A DNA stretch of 64,000 nucleotides from Fuerstiella marisgermanici (lineage in GTDB: Bacteria > Planctomycetota > Planctomycetia > Planctomycetales > Planctomycetaceae), in the NCBI RefSeq assembly GCF_001983935.1, contig NZ_CP017641.1, forward strand, positions 1,240,001 through 1,304,000, read 5' to 3'. A program made the position numbers and the translations under genes. Under the pieces are notes generated by a model, which ran no database searches, had not been told where the DNA came from, and saw only the letters and a list, made by a program, of their open reading frames with translations. Shown one piece after another: positions 17,250 through 26,977 of this stretch (position 1 is its first letter; each line of letters begins with the position of its first letter).

Positions 17250-18659
17250 ATGATGCCATGCAACAACCACGCCCAGCCGCGCTGTTTTATTTCAGCTTGT
17301 TTCTTCGTCTTAATAGCCGTCACCTGCGCCGACGAGACACTGGCGGCCGAACCGTTTCGCATTCGTGTGGTGGATGACGAAAACGGCTGGCCGGTGCCGC
17401 TGGTTGAATTTCGAACGACTCACGACGTCCGTTTCGTTTCGGACAATGCTGGCGTGATCGCCGTCGACTTGCCGGAAGTGATGAACGTTGAAACGTGGTT
17501 CCACGTTGAAGGGCACGGTTATTCTGTGAAAGCCGATGCATTCGGCTATCGTGGCGTCCGAATCACGCCTCGCCCTGGCGAATCGAACACGGTGAAAGTT
17601 CATCGTGAGCTGCCTGCGAGGCGACTCGGCCGGATCACGGGCGGCGGCTTGTTTGCCGAGAGTCAAAAGCTTGGCGAACATGCAGGCTGGACTGAGCAGG
17701 GAATATTCGGCTGCGACAGTGTTCAAAACGCGTCTCACAACGGGCGGATGTTCTGGATTTGGGGTGACACGACTCTGCCAAATTATCCCCTGGGGCGTTT
17801 TCATTCCATCGGGGCGACGTCGCACTTGCAGCCGCTGAAATCCTTCGAACCACCTGCCGCATTACGGTATTCGTATTTCACGGATGCGAAGCAGGTGCCG
17901 CGAAACCTGGCGAAGCTGCCTGGCGACGGGCCGACATGGTTGTCCGGTCTGGTCAGTCTTCCGGACAGCCACGGTACACAGCGGTTGGGAGCGACGTACT
18001 CAAAAATTAAGCCGCCGCTCGAAGAATACGAACGAGGCCTGTGCGTGTGGAATGAAGAGGCAGCAGAGTTCCAGAAGCATTTGGTGATCTGGGAAAAGTC
18101 GGACGCCGCACCGAAGCCACCGTCAAGCCCCGTTGGCCACGCGGTGTTCCGCACGGACGAGAACGGGCAGAAGTCGGTACTGTTTGGTGACCCGTTTCCG
18201 ACGCTTCAATGCGACGCGACGTTTGAAGCCTGGTCTGATCCGAAGTCATGGAAAGCACTGGTGCCACAGGAATCCGTACCAGCGGTCGATTCCGGTGTGA
18301 GCGTCAAACCGCATCGTGGTGGCGTGGCGTGGAATGAGTTTCGCAAAAAGTGGGTGACGGTTTTCACGCAGATGTACGGAAAGTCGTCGGCTTTAGGTGA
18401 AATCTGGTACGCCGAAGCTGACTCTCCCACGGGCCCATGGCAGAACGCGATTCACGTGGTAACTCACAATAAGTACACCTTCTACAACCCCAGCCTGCAC
18501 CCGGAATTCACGCCAGCCGATTCGCCCATTCTTTTATTCGAAGCGACGTACACCAAAACGTTCTCGAGCACCACAGCGCCGACGCCGCGGCACAACTACA
18601 ACCAGGTTCTGTACCGGCTCGACCTAGACGAACTGGCTGACCGTCTCCCGTCACCATAA
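17250..18659 (+). CDS. Secreted protein, carboxypeptidase-regulatory-like N-domain
   Basis: A 469-residue exported protein. A signal peptide (about 1-33, ending ETLAAE) is followed by an Ig-like region resembling carboxypeptidase regulatory domains (IRVVDDENGWPVPLVEF ... ADAFGYRGVRI). The main part, from about residue 125, has many aromatic and glycine motifs (GDTTLPNYPLG, GGVAWNEFRKKW, YNPSLHPEF) and looks like a beta-propeller such as DUF4185-type or glycosidase-like proteins. I do not recognise catalytic residues with certainty. Two adjacent ATGs (17250, 17253) make the exact start uncertain by one codon. It appears to be a single-gene unit. Confidence 0.7.
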   Translation: MMPCNNHAQPRCFISACFFVLIAVTCADETLAAEPFRIRVVDDENGWPVPLVEFRTTHDVRFVSDNAGVIAVDLPEVMNVETWFHVEGHGYSVKADAFGYRGVRITPRPGESNTVKVHRELPARRLGRITGGGLFAESQKLGEHAGWTEQGIFGCDSVQNASHNGRMFWIWGDTTLPNYPLGRFHSIGATSHLQPLKSFEPPAALRYSYFTDAKQVPRNLAKLPGDGPTWLSGLVSLPDSHGTQRLGATYSKIKPPLEEYERGLCVWNEEAAEFQKHLVIWEKSDAAPKPPSSPVGHAVFRTDENGQKSVLFGDPFPTLQCDATFEAWSDPKSWKALVPQESVPAVDSGVSVKPHRGGVAWNEFRKKWVTVFTQMYGKSSALGEIWYAEADSPTGPWQNAIHVVTHNKYTFYNPSLHPEFTPADSPILLFEATYTKTFSSTTAPTPRHNYNQVLYRLDLDELADRLPSP

Positions 18660-19057
18660 TCGCCTTCACGTGAACGCCGCATCTTGCGGAGCGGTATGGC
18701 GATTGGCTTCTTTTCGATGATGGCAGGTCGATGATGGCTCGTCTTGTCGCGTCACTTGTGAAAGCTTCGCTTGCGGGGACGGGGGGAAATCCTTTGCTCT
18801 GCCGGTCGACGAATACCGGCATTTTCTGCGAGTCGCGTTGCTGGCCGCAGTGGGGATTGCTTTCTGAGCCTTCGAAGGCATGCAAATCGAACTGCGGCGC
18901 GCCGTCATTGCGATGGATTATTACCGCAGGGACGATTTTGCGGATGACGCCGTCAAATTTGACCGCAGGGGCTGACGATAAACTCAGTGCGACCCGTTTT
19001 TGAACGTCGCATTGGCTGAACCACCGAAAAGATATCGCTCTCCAAGGATGAATAGTG
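18660..19057. other. Non-coding gap before the TlpA-like gene
   Basis: No supported gene in this stretch of about 400 bases. Open frames on both strands have poor protein character. The right end carries AAGGA at 19044-19048, the ribosome site of the next gene. No clear terminator follows the gene ending at 18659. Confidence 0.45.
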
Positions 19058-20194
19058 ATGAAGGTTAAATGGCAACTCTCTGCTTTGCTTCTCAGTGGAA
19101 GCGTAATCGTCGGCTGTGGAGACTCTGCGGATTCGACAGTCTCTGACACATCAGGCGGAACGGCTGCGCCAGCGAGTGCCGCTGCGGCTCCAGCTGCACC
19201 TGCCGCTCCAAAGATCGCGTTAGACCCGATCATGGAAGGACTCGCAGATGCCTTCGAAGATCCTGCAGAATTCGGCCAGATCAAAGACGCATACGAAACG
19301 GCACCAACAGACGTCGAAGCGGTCCAGACCTATGCCGGCACGCTGCTGAGCCTGGCGATGATGCACGCTCAGGACGGTCGACAGGAACTGTCAGACGAAG
19401 CTCTGACCCGAGCCGGTTCGGTCATTAAGAAGGCGGAAACAGCCGGTGTTGAGTTCCCGGAATCCGACCTGCGACCAACCATTTACTACGGATACGCCTG
19501 CGTTCAGGCCAAGCAGGGTCAGGGCAAACAGGCTCTGGAAACTCTTAACCGAGCGATCGAAACCGGCTTCAACAATCTGAACATGTTGAAGGCCGACGAA
19601 GACCTCGCATCCGTTCGAGAACTGGCTGACTACCCGACTCAGTTGACGGCATGGGAAGGTCACTTCGAAGAACTTAAGCGTCGCAACGAAGAACTGCAGA
19701 AGCAGCATGCCAAAGAAGCTTTGGCTAAGGGCGAAGGCTTTCCGTTTGATTTCGATCTGGTCGACATCAATGGCAAACCTCTGAAGCTGGACGCGTTCAA
19801 AGGTCGAGTTTGCATCGTCGACATTTGGGCCACCTGGTGCGGTCCATGTCGTCAGGAAGTTCCTCACTTCGTGAAGCTGCAGGACAAATATCGCGACTAC
19901 GGTTTCCAGATGATCGGCTTGAATCAGGAAAACGCTCCGAGCGAAGAAGCAAAAGCCGAACTGGTCAAAAACTTCGCGGCCAACAACAGCATGAACTACC
20001 CATGTGCGTTGATCACGGACGAAGTGCTGGCTCAGGTGCCTGACCTGAAAGGCTTCCCGACCACGCTGTTCATCGATCATCACGGAAAAGTACGCATGAC
20101 GGCCGTTGGCTATCACGACTACACCTACATGGCCACTGTTGTTGAAGCATTGCTGACGGAGCAGGCAGCCGAACGGAAAGCCGCGACCAACTAA
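19058..20194 (+). CDS. TlpA-family thioredoxin-like lipoprotein
   Basis: A 378-residue lipoprotein. The lipobox VIVGC near residue 20 is followed by an Ala/Pro-rich linker (about 35-50). A helical domain (about 50-215) looks TPR-like and ends in a charged helix (FEELKRRNEELQKQHAKEAL). The C-terminal thioredoxin domain (about 225-370) has WATWCGPCRQEVP with the active pair C-G-P-C near 261-264, and GFPTTLFID with the cis-proline. It probably reduces or oxidises thiols in the periplasm, perhaps for cytochrome maturation. ATG 19058 has AAGGA nine bases ahead; GTG 19055 is possible. A strong terminator follows. Confidence 0.88.
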   Translation: MKVKWQLSALLLSGSVIVGCGDSADSTVSDTSGGTAAPASAAAAPAAPAAPKIALDPIMEGLADAFEDPAEFGQIKDAYETAPTDVEAVQTYAGTLLSLAMMHAQDGRQELSDEALTRAGSVIKKAETAGVEFPESDLRPTIYYGYACVQAKQGQGKQALETLNRAIETGFNNLNMLKADEDLASVRELADYPTQLTAWEGHFEELKRRNEELQKQHAKEALAKGEGFPFDFDLVDINGKPLKLDAFKGRVCIVDIWATWCGPCRQEVPHFVKLQDKYRDYGFQMIGLNQENAPSEEAKAELVKNFAANNSMNYPCALITDEVLAQVPDLKGFPTTLFIDHHGKVRMTAVGYHDYTYMATVVEALLTEQAAERKAATN

Positions 20195-20227
20195 CCAGCG
20201 TTGCCCATCGCGGTGCCACAAAATCTT

Positions 20228-20260
20228 AAAGCCCGGATTTCTCAGAAGGCCGGGCTTTTT
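20228..20260 (+). terminator. Rho-independent terminator after TlpA-like gene
   Basis: AAAGCCCGG (20228-20236) pairs perfectly with CCGGGCTTT (20250-20258), with a 13-base loop, and the right arm runs into TTTTT. It lies 34 bases after the stop of the thioredoxin-like lipoprotein gene. Confidence 0.9.
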
Positions 20261-20480
20261 GCTTTGTCTGGCAAGTTTATCTGCGGGCGGTGTCAGGCTG
20301 GTCTGCCGCGGGTGTCACAAAGTTGGTGAATCTGGTCAGACAGAAGTGTGTCCGAATTGGAATACTGCAACTGGCCCGGCAGGGCGGCAGCACAAGAATC
20401 ACCAAGCGGCGCAACAAAATGATTCGTTCGCCACCAATCCAACCTTCCCATATCCCGGCCTGCGCCGCGGGCTGTGCTTG

Positions 20481-21359
20481 TTAAATCCGTTTAAGCAGTT
20501 CGCTTTTCTTGCTGTCGAATTCTTCCTTCGACAGGTAGCCTTTTTCCATTAGCCCGCCAAGGCGTTCGAGTGTTTGCAGGACGTCTTCGTTGGCGACCGG
20601 CCCCGGATTGGCGTATTGAGACGTCCCAGCGTCGTCTGCGCCTGACGTTGTATAGTCGTCGGTTGTCGGATTCTGTGCAGCACTGTCGACTGATTCGCTG
20701 ACTGGTTGAGTGACAGGCGGCTGAGTCACGCCAGCTCGCGAGACGACCGGCAGAGTGGATAAGTTGACCGTTCCATATTGACTGGTAAACGTGATGGAGG
20801 CGCCGCCGCCCTGTTGCTGGCCGAACCCGCCGATTCGATGGTCCAGCGTGTCGTACACCCATGGTTCGCCGCCGGTCGTGACGGCCAGTCGATGAATTTC
20901 TGCGAAGTAAGCGTACTTCACACTGTTCTGTGAACCGACTGCGTTGGGTGAACCCAGTTCCTGCGGCCACCAGTTTGCCTCAGGGTCTGGAACGAATAGG
21001 CTGTTGTTTGACCCCATCTGACCTGACGCCTGCGACTGCGAAGTCACTCCGTTCTGGCTTTGTGACTGGAACGATCCGCTAAACGGCGCGAATTGATGGT
21101 TCGCCAGGTGGCAGGCAATGTCTTCGCAAAGCGAACTGACTCGCCACTTCAGCTGTTGGTTGAACAGATCACTGACCATTGTCATCCCACCGCGCATCCA
21201 TTGGCCGGAGCCGCTGAAATCCGGGTGGTTGAACTGAGCCATCGAGCCGTTGCCGTTGTGGACGGCCACCAGCATATGAGTCACTCCGTCGGCAGACACG
21301 CCGTGCTTCTGAGCGAGATCCTGTACGAGCTGGCGTCCGGAATCAGAGAGTTGGGGCAC
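20481..21359 (-). CDS. SHOCT domain protein
   Basis: A 292-residue protein. The C-terminal 30 residues (LERLGGLMEKGYLSKEEF, then KKSELLKRI) form a SHOCT motif, a short helical module often at the end of bacterial proteins and thought to mediate oligomer or membrane contacts. The N-terminal part has LSDSGRQLVQDLAQKHGVS and a long Ser/Gln/Gly-rich region (about 95-130). There is no signal peptide or membrane helix. The middle (about 140-215) is a small mixed domain I do not recognise. Cytoplasmic location and unknown function are inferred. It is a single-gene unit with no close neighbour on its strand. Confidence 0.72.
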   Translation of the reverse strand: MPQLSDSGRQLVQDLAQKHGVSADGVTHMLVAVHNGNGSMAQFNHPDFSGSGQWMRGGMTMVSDLFNQQLKWRVSSLCEDIACHLANHQFAPFSGSFQSQSQNGVTSQSQASGQMGSNNSLFVPDPEANWWPQELGSPNAVGSQNSVKYAYFAEIHRLAVTTGGEPWVYDTLDHRIGGFGQQQGGGASITFTSQYGTVNLSTLPVVSRAGVTQPPVTQPVSESVDSAAQNPTTDDYTTSGADDAGTSQYANPGPVANEDVLQTLERLGGLMEKGYLSKEEFDSKKSELLKRI

Positions 21360-21961
21360 GGAAGAAATCCAGGTTTGTGGTTAAGCGCGGCCGACAGGAA
21401 CGGACGACGTGAACACTGCCATCCGGTCGGACATCCCATTGTCACCCGACCACGGTGCTACGTGAAGAGGCGGCAGGCACGTTTTCAGAAGTTCCCGGCC
21501 GACGGAAACTTCCCATCATCGGACCGAGCCCACCGGCGCGCGAACCTCGCCCGGTCTTGCTTCAAACAAATGCCGAACTCCCTGCTAATTCGCAGCGTTT
21601 CGCAGCATCCGCCATGGACTTGCCGATCTTTCCGAGGCGAAGGATTGGCGTCATCCAGAGCTACCGCTGAGACTTTGCCGCACATGTCCATCGGTGCGAA
21701 AGCCGCAAGCTCAGTGTCTGATCCAGGCATATCGGGGTTTGACGGGACCTTGCCACAGTTCGGATTCATCAAACGTGTGGGAACGCCGGGACGTTTTCCT
21801 TCCGAAGCAAATTCGGCAGCGGCAAGAGAAGGAGGTATTCGAGGGACAAAATGTGTGCTGATCTTTGAAGCGGTGTGGGCACTTCGAGTAAACTTCGCGG
21901 TCAGGTGTCGAGACGGCGGAGCGTCGTTCGGTTGATTCTGCCCATGCAAGGAGCTTTCACA
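21360..21961. other. Large intergenic region between divergent genes
   Basis: About 600 bases between the start of the SHOCT gene (minus) and the start of the nuclease-family gene (plus). Long open frames cross it on both strands but show no protein character and overlap known genes in other frames, so I call none. It should hold both promoters. AAGGAG at 21948-21953 is the ribosome site of the next gene. Confidence 0.4.
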
Positions 21962-22360
21962 GTGCCGGTCAAAATGCAGCTTACCCGAGTTATAATCTCG
22001 GAAATCAATGACCAGCAGGCCATTTACCTGAAGGAAGTGGACGGCGTTCGCACGTTTCCGATCCTGATTGGTGAATTCGAAGCCAACATCATCAACCGCC
22101 GACTGCTGGAAGAGCCACCTCATCGCCCGCTGACTCATGACCTGCTGCGTATGGTGATTCATGCTCTGGGCGGAGAGCCATTAGAAGTGGTTGTGTCTGA
22201 GATCAAGGACCACACCTATTTTGCAGTGCTGAAGCTACAACAGAACGATCAATTGATCGACATCGACTGCCGCCCGAGCGATGCCATTGCACTTTCGGCT
22301 CACTATGATCCGCCGCTGCCCATCTATGTGGCCGAAGAAGTTCTGGACGAAGTAAGCTGA
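21962..22360 (+). CDS. Bifunctional nuclease family protein
   Basis: A 132-residue protein of the BFN (DNase/RNase, formerly DUF151) family. Typical motifs are FPILIGEFEANII, LTHDLL, IKDHTYFAVL and RPSDAIALSAHYDPPIYVAEEV-type ending. Plant members were reported to have nuclease activity; for bacterial ones the role is unproved. I chose the GTG at 21962 because a perfect AAGGAG sits eight bases upstream; the frame is open to 21875 and contains an ATG at 21944, but neither has a ribosome site like this. It is a short cytoplasmic protein, followed 40 bases later by a secreted-protein gene. Confidence 0.88.
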   Translation: MPVKMQLTRVIISEINDQQAIYLKEVDGVRTFPILIGEFEANIINRRLLEEPPHRPLTHDLLRMVIHALGGEPLEVVVSEIKDHTYFAVLKLQQNDQLIDIDCRPSDAIALSAHYDPPLPIYVAEEVLDEVS

Positions 22361-22400
22361 CGCACGTGTGCCCTCCCCTTGCTGGAAAGCAGGCCGCAAT

Positions 22401-23456
22401 ATGAGAACTCTTCTTTGGCACCCACTGCTGTTTGGGTGCCTGCTGTTGCCGGCGATTCCCGCGGCCGCTCAAACCACTGTCTGGGGGCTTCAACAGGGCG
22501 ACCGCTTTAACGTTGAAACACTGGTGAAACAGCAGACGACGCTTGAGCTGGAAGGCCGCCCACCCACAACTGCCACATCAAAAGAACGCATCGAAATCCA
22601 GTACACTGTGTTTTCGGCGCTGCCCGACGAAACTGTCGTTCACGCTCGAGTAACGAATATCACCGACGTCGATGATTCGCAGACCGCAGAATCCGCTCGC
22701 GTGCTGGACCGACAGTCACGCCAATTGGGGCGAGTTCCAGTGACAATGTCTATCGATCCCGCCGGTGTCGTCCGCCACACTCAGGGTTTGGATGCGGTGA
22801 TTCGACAAATGTCGGGCGTTAACAAGCGTTCGCAGAAGTTGCTACAGCAGGCCGTGTCGAAAGATGCTGTTGCGACCTGGGTTCACCAACCGTTCTGGCT
22901 GTCGCCACTGAAAATGCCTCTGGCTAAGGAACAGTCGTGGGAACGCACCAGCGTTTTTTCTTTGGGGTTACTGGGAAGTGTGCACACGGCTTTGACGTTT
23001 TCTGTTTCAGAAGCAGACGAAGAATCAGCAGACATCACGATTGCCGGCAATGCCCGACATGTACCGTCGGCGGCCGGCGCCAGTTCAGCGACCGTCCGAC
23101 TGGCCTTTGAGGACGCCACAGCGGAAGTTCAGGAATTCGGTGGCTCAGGGCGCCTCATCCTTCAGCAACGATCCGGCAACGAAGACGAAGATTCGACGGA
23201 CGAGGAATCACGGGACGAGGACGATTCCGAGATCGACAGTGCTCGCCCGCAGCGACCGGCAAGCCGTCGACCGTGGTTTGAGCAATTGCAGCTGGAATGG
23301 AAGGTGACCGGCACAGCAACGGTGAAGTCTGGCGACCGCCGTGTCCCGCTAAAGTTTGAGCACCATCAGACGCAGACGTCGCGGTTATTGCCAGGCTACG
23401 TCACTGGCGCGCCTCGCCGATTCACTCCGTTTCTTCCGTCACCGATGCCCCGTTAA
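22401..23456 (+). CDS. Secreted protein of unknown function
   Basis: A 351-residue exported protein. The ATG at 22401 gives a signal peptide (LLFGCLLLPAIPAAAQ); a GTG at 22368 would add 11 residues that spoil it. The body is rich in beta strands (ERIEIQYTVFSAL, VVHARVTNI) and MSIDPAGVVRH, reminding me of DUF6263-like proteins, but I am not sure. A strongly acidic stretch (NEDEDSTDEESRDEDDSE) lies near residue 265. There are no catalytic motifs. Its last 35 bases overlap the 3' end of the convergent HEAT gene. Confidence 0.7.
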   Translation: MRTLLWHPLLFGCLLLPAIPAAAQTTVWGLQQGDRFNVETLVKQQTTLELEGRPPTTATSKERIEIQYTVFSALPDETVVHARVTNITDVDDSQTAESARVLDRQSRQLGRVPVTMSIDPAGVVRHTQGLDAVIRQMSGVNKRSQKLLQQAVSKDAVATWVHQPFWLSPLKMPLAKEQSWERTSVFSLGLLGSVHTALTFSVSEADEESADITIAGNARHVPSAAGASSATVRLAFEDATAEVQEFGGSGRLILQQRSGNEDEDSTDEESRDEDDSEIDSARPQRPASRRPWFEQLQLEWKVTGTATVKSGDRRVPLKFEHHQTQTSRLLPGYVTGAPRRFTPFLPSPMPR

Positions 23457-25302
23457 CTTCCGTGGCAGGCGATTCTGAGTTCCCACGGTTCTTCAACGTG
23501 GGGTGCAGTGGCCAGTCCTGAATGTACACTGGTTCCAATTCCGGAGCCGGCGGCGCTTCTTCGCCGAGTGTTCGCAGAGCGGTTGAAACGCAGTTGCCGA
23601 TGATCCCGCCGACGCCGTAGGTTGAGTGAGCACGCTGCAATTCCGGGACGGCAATTTTTCCACCGACGAGGCCGATCGCCAGGGCCGATCCGCAGCGGAC
23701 GGTGTCGTATTCCGGAAAAATTTCGCTGTCATCGAAGATGCGTTCAGAGAACTGCCCCACCAGTGCGTCATCCTTCGAATCTTTCGACAATTCGCCCAAC
23801 GTCCACATCGCGATCGCTCGACCATCCGGATGCAGTGCACTTTGTTTGCTGAACTGTTCCGCACACAAACTTTTTAATTCGGTTCTGTCTGTGTATGCAG
23901 CGACATGCAACAGAAACGCCAGTTGTTCGTCCAGGGCGTGGAACCTGGGGTAGTTCTGACTGTCGTTCTTCATTTCCGTCCAGTGCGTTGCGGCGACGGC
24001 TGCGGCTGCTTCCCCCAGCGAATTTTGTGGCATCAGGTGCAGCAGCCAGGCCGCTGTGACAAGAACTTCACTGCGTTCATGTGTTAGCAGCGGCACACAC
24101 GCGGGCTGGTACGCGTCATGCCGGAGATGGCCCAATAGCAGCAGCGACTGTTCAAGCTGCTGCCACGCTGCCTGAGCATTCTGAATGACTGCTCCGGCGT
24201 TGGCACAAATTTGCGAATGAAGTTCCGCGTTGTTCTCGGCTAGCATTTGCAGCGTTCGACGAGATTCGTTGCGTACTCCAATATGAACATCACTTAAGAT
24301 TTCACTCAACAGATCGCACCGTTCCACAGTCGGCAACAAGCCAACCGTGCGAACCACGGCCGAACGTACATTGGGATCGCGATGAGTTTTCCCAACACTC
24401 AGGCGGCTCAACAATCGCTCCGGTTTTAGTCGGACCAGCGTGTTCCACGCCACGGCAGCCACAGTGTCTTCCCTGTCGTCGCATAGTTGTTCTGCGAGTG
24501 TCAACGCGTCTTCTGACGTTGCGGAATTCAGCAACAGAACGGCCAGAATACGATCAGAAATGCCAGCGTTCGAAAGTTCGCTGGCTAGTTTGAATGCATC
24601 GTCTGGTGCAAGTCGGCCGAGTGCTTCGGACGCAACTCGACGCGTGGAAAACCGTGTGCGGTCGCTTGCCGCCAGATTCAGCAAATCGGAAACAGCTTGC
24701 GTCGCGTTCAGCTCTGCAATACCGCGACAGGCCAGTTGCAGCAGGGTCTGGCTATATTTTTTCGGCGCCTGAATCCGCTGCTGCCACGTGTCCAGCAGTG
24801 CTTCGGACTTCCATTCGGCCAGGGTCGGTTCAAGAGCTGCACACAGTACTTCATCACCCGGTAGACAAAGCTCGGCCAGCAGTTCAGCATCGTTCTTATC
24901 GCCAACTTCCGCCAGCGCCATTGCGCAGGATCGTCGGACATTGCGGCTGGTAGATTTCTGCAGTCGGGTACGCAGAGCATCGGCAAACTGCTTCGGGTCG
25001 GCCAGCTTTTCTTGAGCCACCCGTTGCAAAGATCGAGCCGCCTGAACGCTGATTTCGTCGTCATAGTCGCCATTGACGACTCGCACAAACAGTTCAACGA
25101 AGTCCTTTTGAAGGAACTTGCTTGGTTCGGGAATATGAAATTCGGGCCGCAGAAGAAATCGCGTGGGCAGATCGTCAAAGCGAGGCACGTCGGGAAGTTT
25201 GAGTTCGCTTTCGAACGCGCGCGTCGTTTCATCAGCGTGTGCAAACACACCGAAACAGGCGACCAGAACAGCGATGATGGAAATTCCGCGTATCGACGAC
25301 AT
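23422..25302 (-). CDS. Secreted HEAT-repeat protein
   Basis: A 626-residue exported protein with a signal peptide (IIAVLVACFGVFAHA). Nearly the whole body is HEAT-like helical repeats, e.g. SVQAARSLQRVAQEKL, NVRRSCAMALAEVGDK, NVRSAVVRTVGLLP. No enzyme motif is seen. It is the last gene of the ABC-exporter operon, 10 bases after the permease, so it may be a periplasmic partner of the exporter; that is inferred from position only. It ends with a 35-base overlap with the convergent gene. Confidence 0.8.
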   Translation of the reverse strand: MSSIRGISIIAVLVACFGVFAHADETTRAFESELKLPDVPRFDDLPTRFLLRPEFHIPEPSKFLQKDFVELFVRVVNGDYDDEISVQAARSLQRVAQEKLADPKQFADALRTRLQKSTSRNVRRSCAMALAEVGDKNDAELLAELCLPGDEVLCAALEPTLAEWKSEALLDTWQQRIQAPKKYSQTLLQLACRGIAELNATQAVSDLLNLAASDRTRFSTRRVASEALGRLAPDDAFKLASELSNAGISDRILAVLLLNSATSEDALTLAEQLCDDREDTVAAVAWNTLVRLKPERLLSRLSVGKTHRDPNVRSAVVRTVGLLPTVERCDLLSEILSDVHIGVRNESRRTLQMLAENNAELHSQICANAGAVIQNAQAAWQQLEQSLLLLGHLRHDAYQPACVPLLTHERSEVLVTAAWLLHLMPQNSLGEAAAAVAATHWTEMKNDSQNYPRFHALDEQLAFLLHVAAYTDRTELKSLCAEQFSKQSALHPDGRAIAMWTLGELSKDSKDDALVGQFSERIFDDSEIFPEYDTVRCGSALAIGLVGGKIAVPELQRAHSTYGVGGIIGNCVSTALRTLGEEAPPAPELEPVYIQDWPLHPTLKNRGNSESPATEVNGASVTEETE

Positions 25303-25312
25303 CAGATCTCAT

Positions 25313-26977
25313 TCAGTCCGGCTGACACAACTGCCATGTGCGAAACTGCAGCACGCACATCAGCAAAACACACGTGACGCCGGTCACCCACCATGTGAGC
25401 GGCACAAGGTTGTAAGATTCGAAGCCCGCAACCTGCATGGCATTTAAAGCACCCGCCATCGGATTGACGGCCAGCACTTTTTCCACAAAGGCGTGACTGA
25501 ACGGAGCATCGCGATTAGCCCAAATGACCATCGTGCCTGCGAAAATTGATATCAAAATTCCGTAAGCGACTGCAGTCGCGGCCGCCGTCGTGCGAAAAAA
25601 GGTACTGACCGTGGCACTCACTAAAAGCGACAAGACGGCCGACATTCCCAGACTGATCATCACCTGGATCACCTGTTCTCGCAGCACAGGTTTAATAGCC
25701 ATCATAATGCCATAGCCCGGCAACGACGCGCACAGGACCAGCACCAATGTGATCAGTACGCTTGTCAGCTTACCTCGAATAATTCGCCCAGGTTTCAATG
25801 GCGTTACTCGCAGAAGATTCCAGCCGCCGCTTTCCATTTCGCCGGCGATCATCCCGCCAGCAAGTCCCGGTGTGAACACCACGATCAGCGCGACCTGAGC
25901 GATGATGATGATGCCGCCAATGCGTTCCACGCCCCAGCCAACGGTGCCCATTGTGGTGCCCAGCGTCAGCAACAACGAAAGCACGGCACACCCGGCGATC
26001 AATCGCAGCAACCAGTGCAGACGGCCAAACTGCCGACTGCGGAATTCCTTGACCAGCACCGGATTCAGAAAGCCTGGGATGCCCGCTTTGCGCCGTTGCG
26101 GGTCCACCAAAAAGAACCGCCGCCTTACCGATTGCTGCTTCGCCGAAAGGTCGTCCGTGATGACGCCCTGAGACCGCGAACGGTCCAGCAGAGAATAGTT
26201 CAGTCGACTGACACAAACAAAACTGCCGACAATAATCATGGCCGCCGCTGTGGCCAGGTACCATGCCATCATGTCCTGCGCATCGGCAATGCCCACCGTG
26301 TTCAGCGGGCGGTCACCGATCAGTTGCAGCAATGCGGGCACGGGCGACAGTCGCCTCAGGAATCCAGCAAAGCTGCCCAGCAGCCCTTCTGATCCCTGCA
26401 GAAACTGCCACGGAATCAATGTGGCGATGACCAGAGCGAAGGTCGCTCCGTAAGCCCAGCGAAGAGCCGATTCTGCATTTCCGGCAAACGTGCCGACCAG
26501 CATGCCAACGACAATGAGTTGAGCACACACCACCAGAATCAACAGGTACAGCATCGCCACGTCGCTTTGCAGCGAGATTCCGCCCATCGCGAAACAGCAG
26601 GCCAGGGCAGGCAGAGTCACCAGCAATAGGATGACGGCGAAGCCCAGCAGCGCCAGCGCTTTGCCGAAGAAGATTTCGTATCGCTGCAACGGTGAATTTA
26701 ACAGCAGTTCCATCGTCCGACGGCGAACTTCCGTCACAATTCCCGTCGCGGGAAATGCGGGCACGATCAGTACCACGGCCATTAGCATCGCCAGGGCCAG
26801 ACTGCGGAATGCGGCTCGAGGTTGCGTGCCGCTAAGATCAGCGACTCCACTTTCCGGCCACTTCAACAGGACGGTCACAGCAAACGCGAATGCTACCGAT
26901 GATAGAATCCAGAATGTTTGCCGAGTGCGCAGCAATGCCGGCAACTCGCGTTCAGCCACCACAAGCGTTCCGTTCAT
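25313..26977 (-). CDS. ABC-2 exporter permease, two modules fused
   Basis: A 554-residue membrane protein with about 12 hydrophobic segments in two halves. Each half has the ABC-2 permease pattern: an N-terminal amphipathic start, then a coupling segment such as EVRRRTMELLLNSPLQRYEI (first half) and EMESGGWNLLRVTPLKPGRI (second half). ABC-2 permeases usually have six helices and dimerise, so this looks like a tandem fusion making a pseudo-dimer. Its ATG overlaps the stop of the ATPase gene (ATGA, 26974-26977), showing translational coupling. The substrate is unknown; the family includes gliding-motility-type and NosY-type exporters. Confidence 0.87.
   Translation of the reverse strand: MNGTLVVAERELPALLRTRQTFWILSSVAFAFAVTVLLKWPESGVADLSGTQPRAAFRSLALAMLMAVVLIVPAFPATGIVTEVRRRTMELLLNSPLQRYEIFFGKALALLGFAVILLLVTLPALACCFAMGGISLQSDVAMLYLLILVVCAQLIVVGMLVGTFAGNAESALRWAYGATFALVIATLIPWQFLQGSEGLLGSFAGFLRRLSPVPALLQLIGDRPLNTVGIADAQDMMAWYLATAAAMIIVGSFVCVSRLNYSLLDRSRSQGVITDDLSAKQQSVRRRFFLVDPQRRKAGIPGFLNPVLVKEFRSRQFGRLHWLLRLIAGCAVLSLLLTLGTTMGTVGWGVERIGGIIIIAQVALIVVFTPGLAGGMIAGEMESGGWNLLRVTPLKPGRIIRGKLTSVLITLVLVLCASLPGYGIMMAIKPVLREQVIQVMISLGMSAVLSLLVSATVSTFFRTTAAATAVAYGILISIFAGTMVIWANRDAPFSHAFVEKVLAVNPMAGALNAMQVAGFESYNLVPLTWWVTGVTCVLLMCVLQFRTWQLCQPD

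Noticed and set aside
18508-19284. Minus-strand open frame of 258 codons
   Set aside because: It overlaps the starts and ends of two clear plus-strand genes and has no protein family character.
20259-20552. Plus-strand frame with a CRGC ... C pattern
   Set aside because: It resembles a zinc ribbon only loosely, begins inside the terminator and runs antisense into the SHOCT gene.
21485-22162. Minus-strand open frame of 225 codons
   Set aside because: It overlaps the nuclease-family gene and shows no recognisable domain; the gap in front is treated as non-coding.
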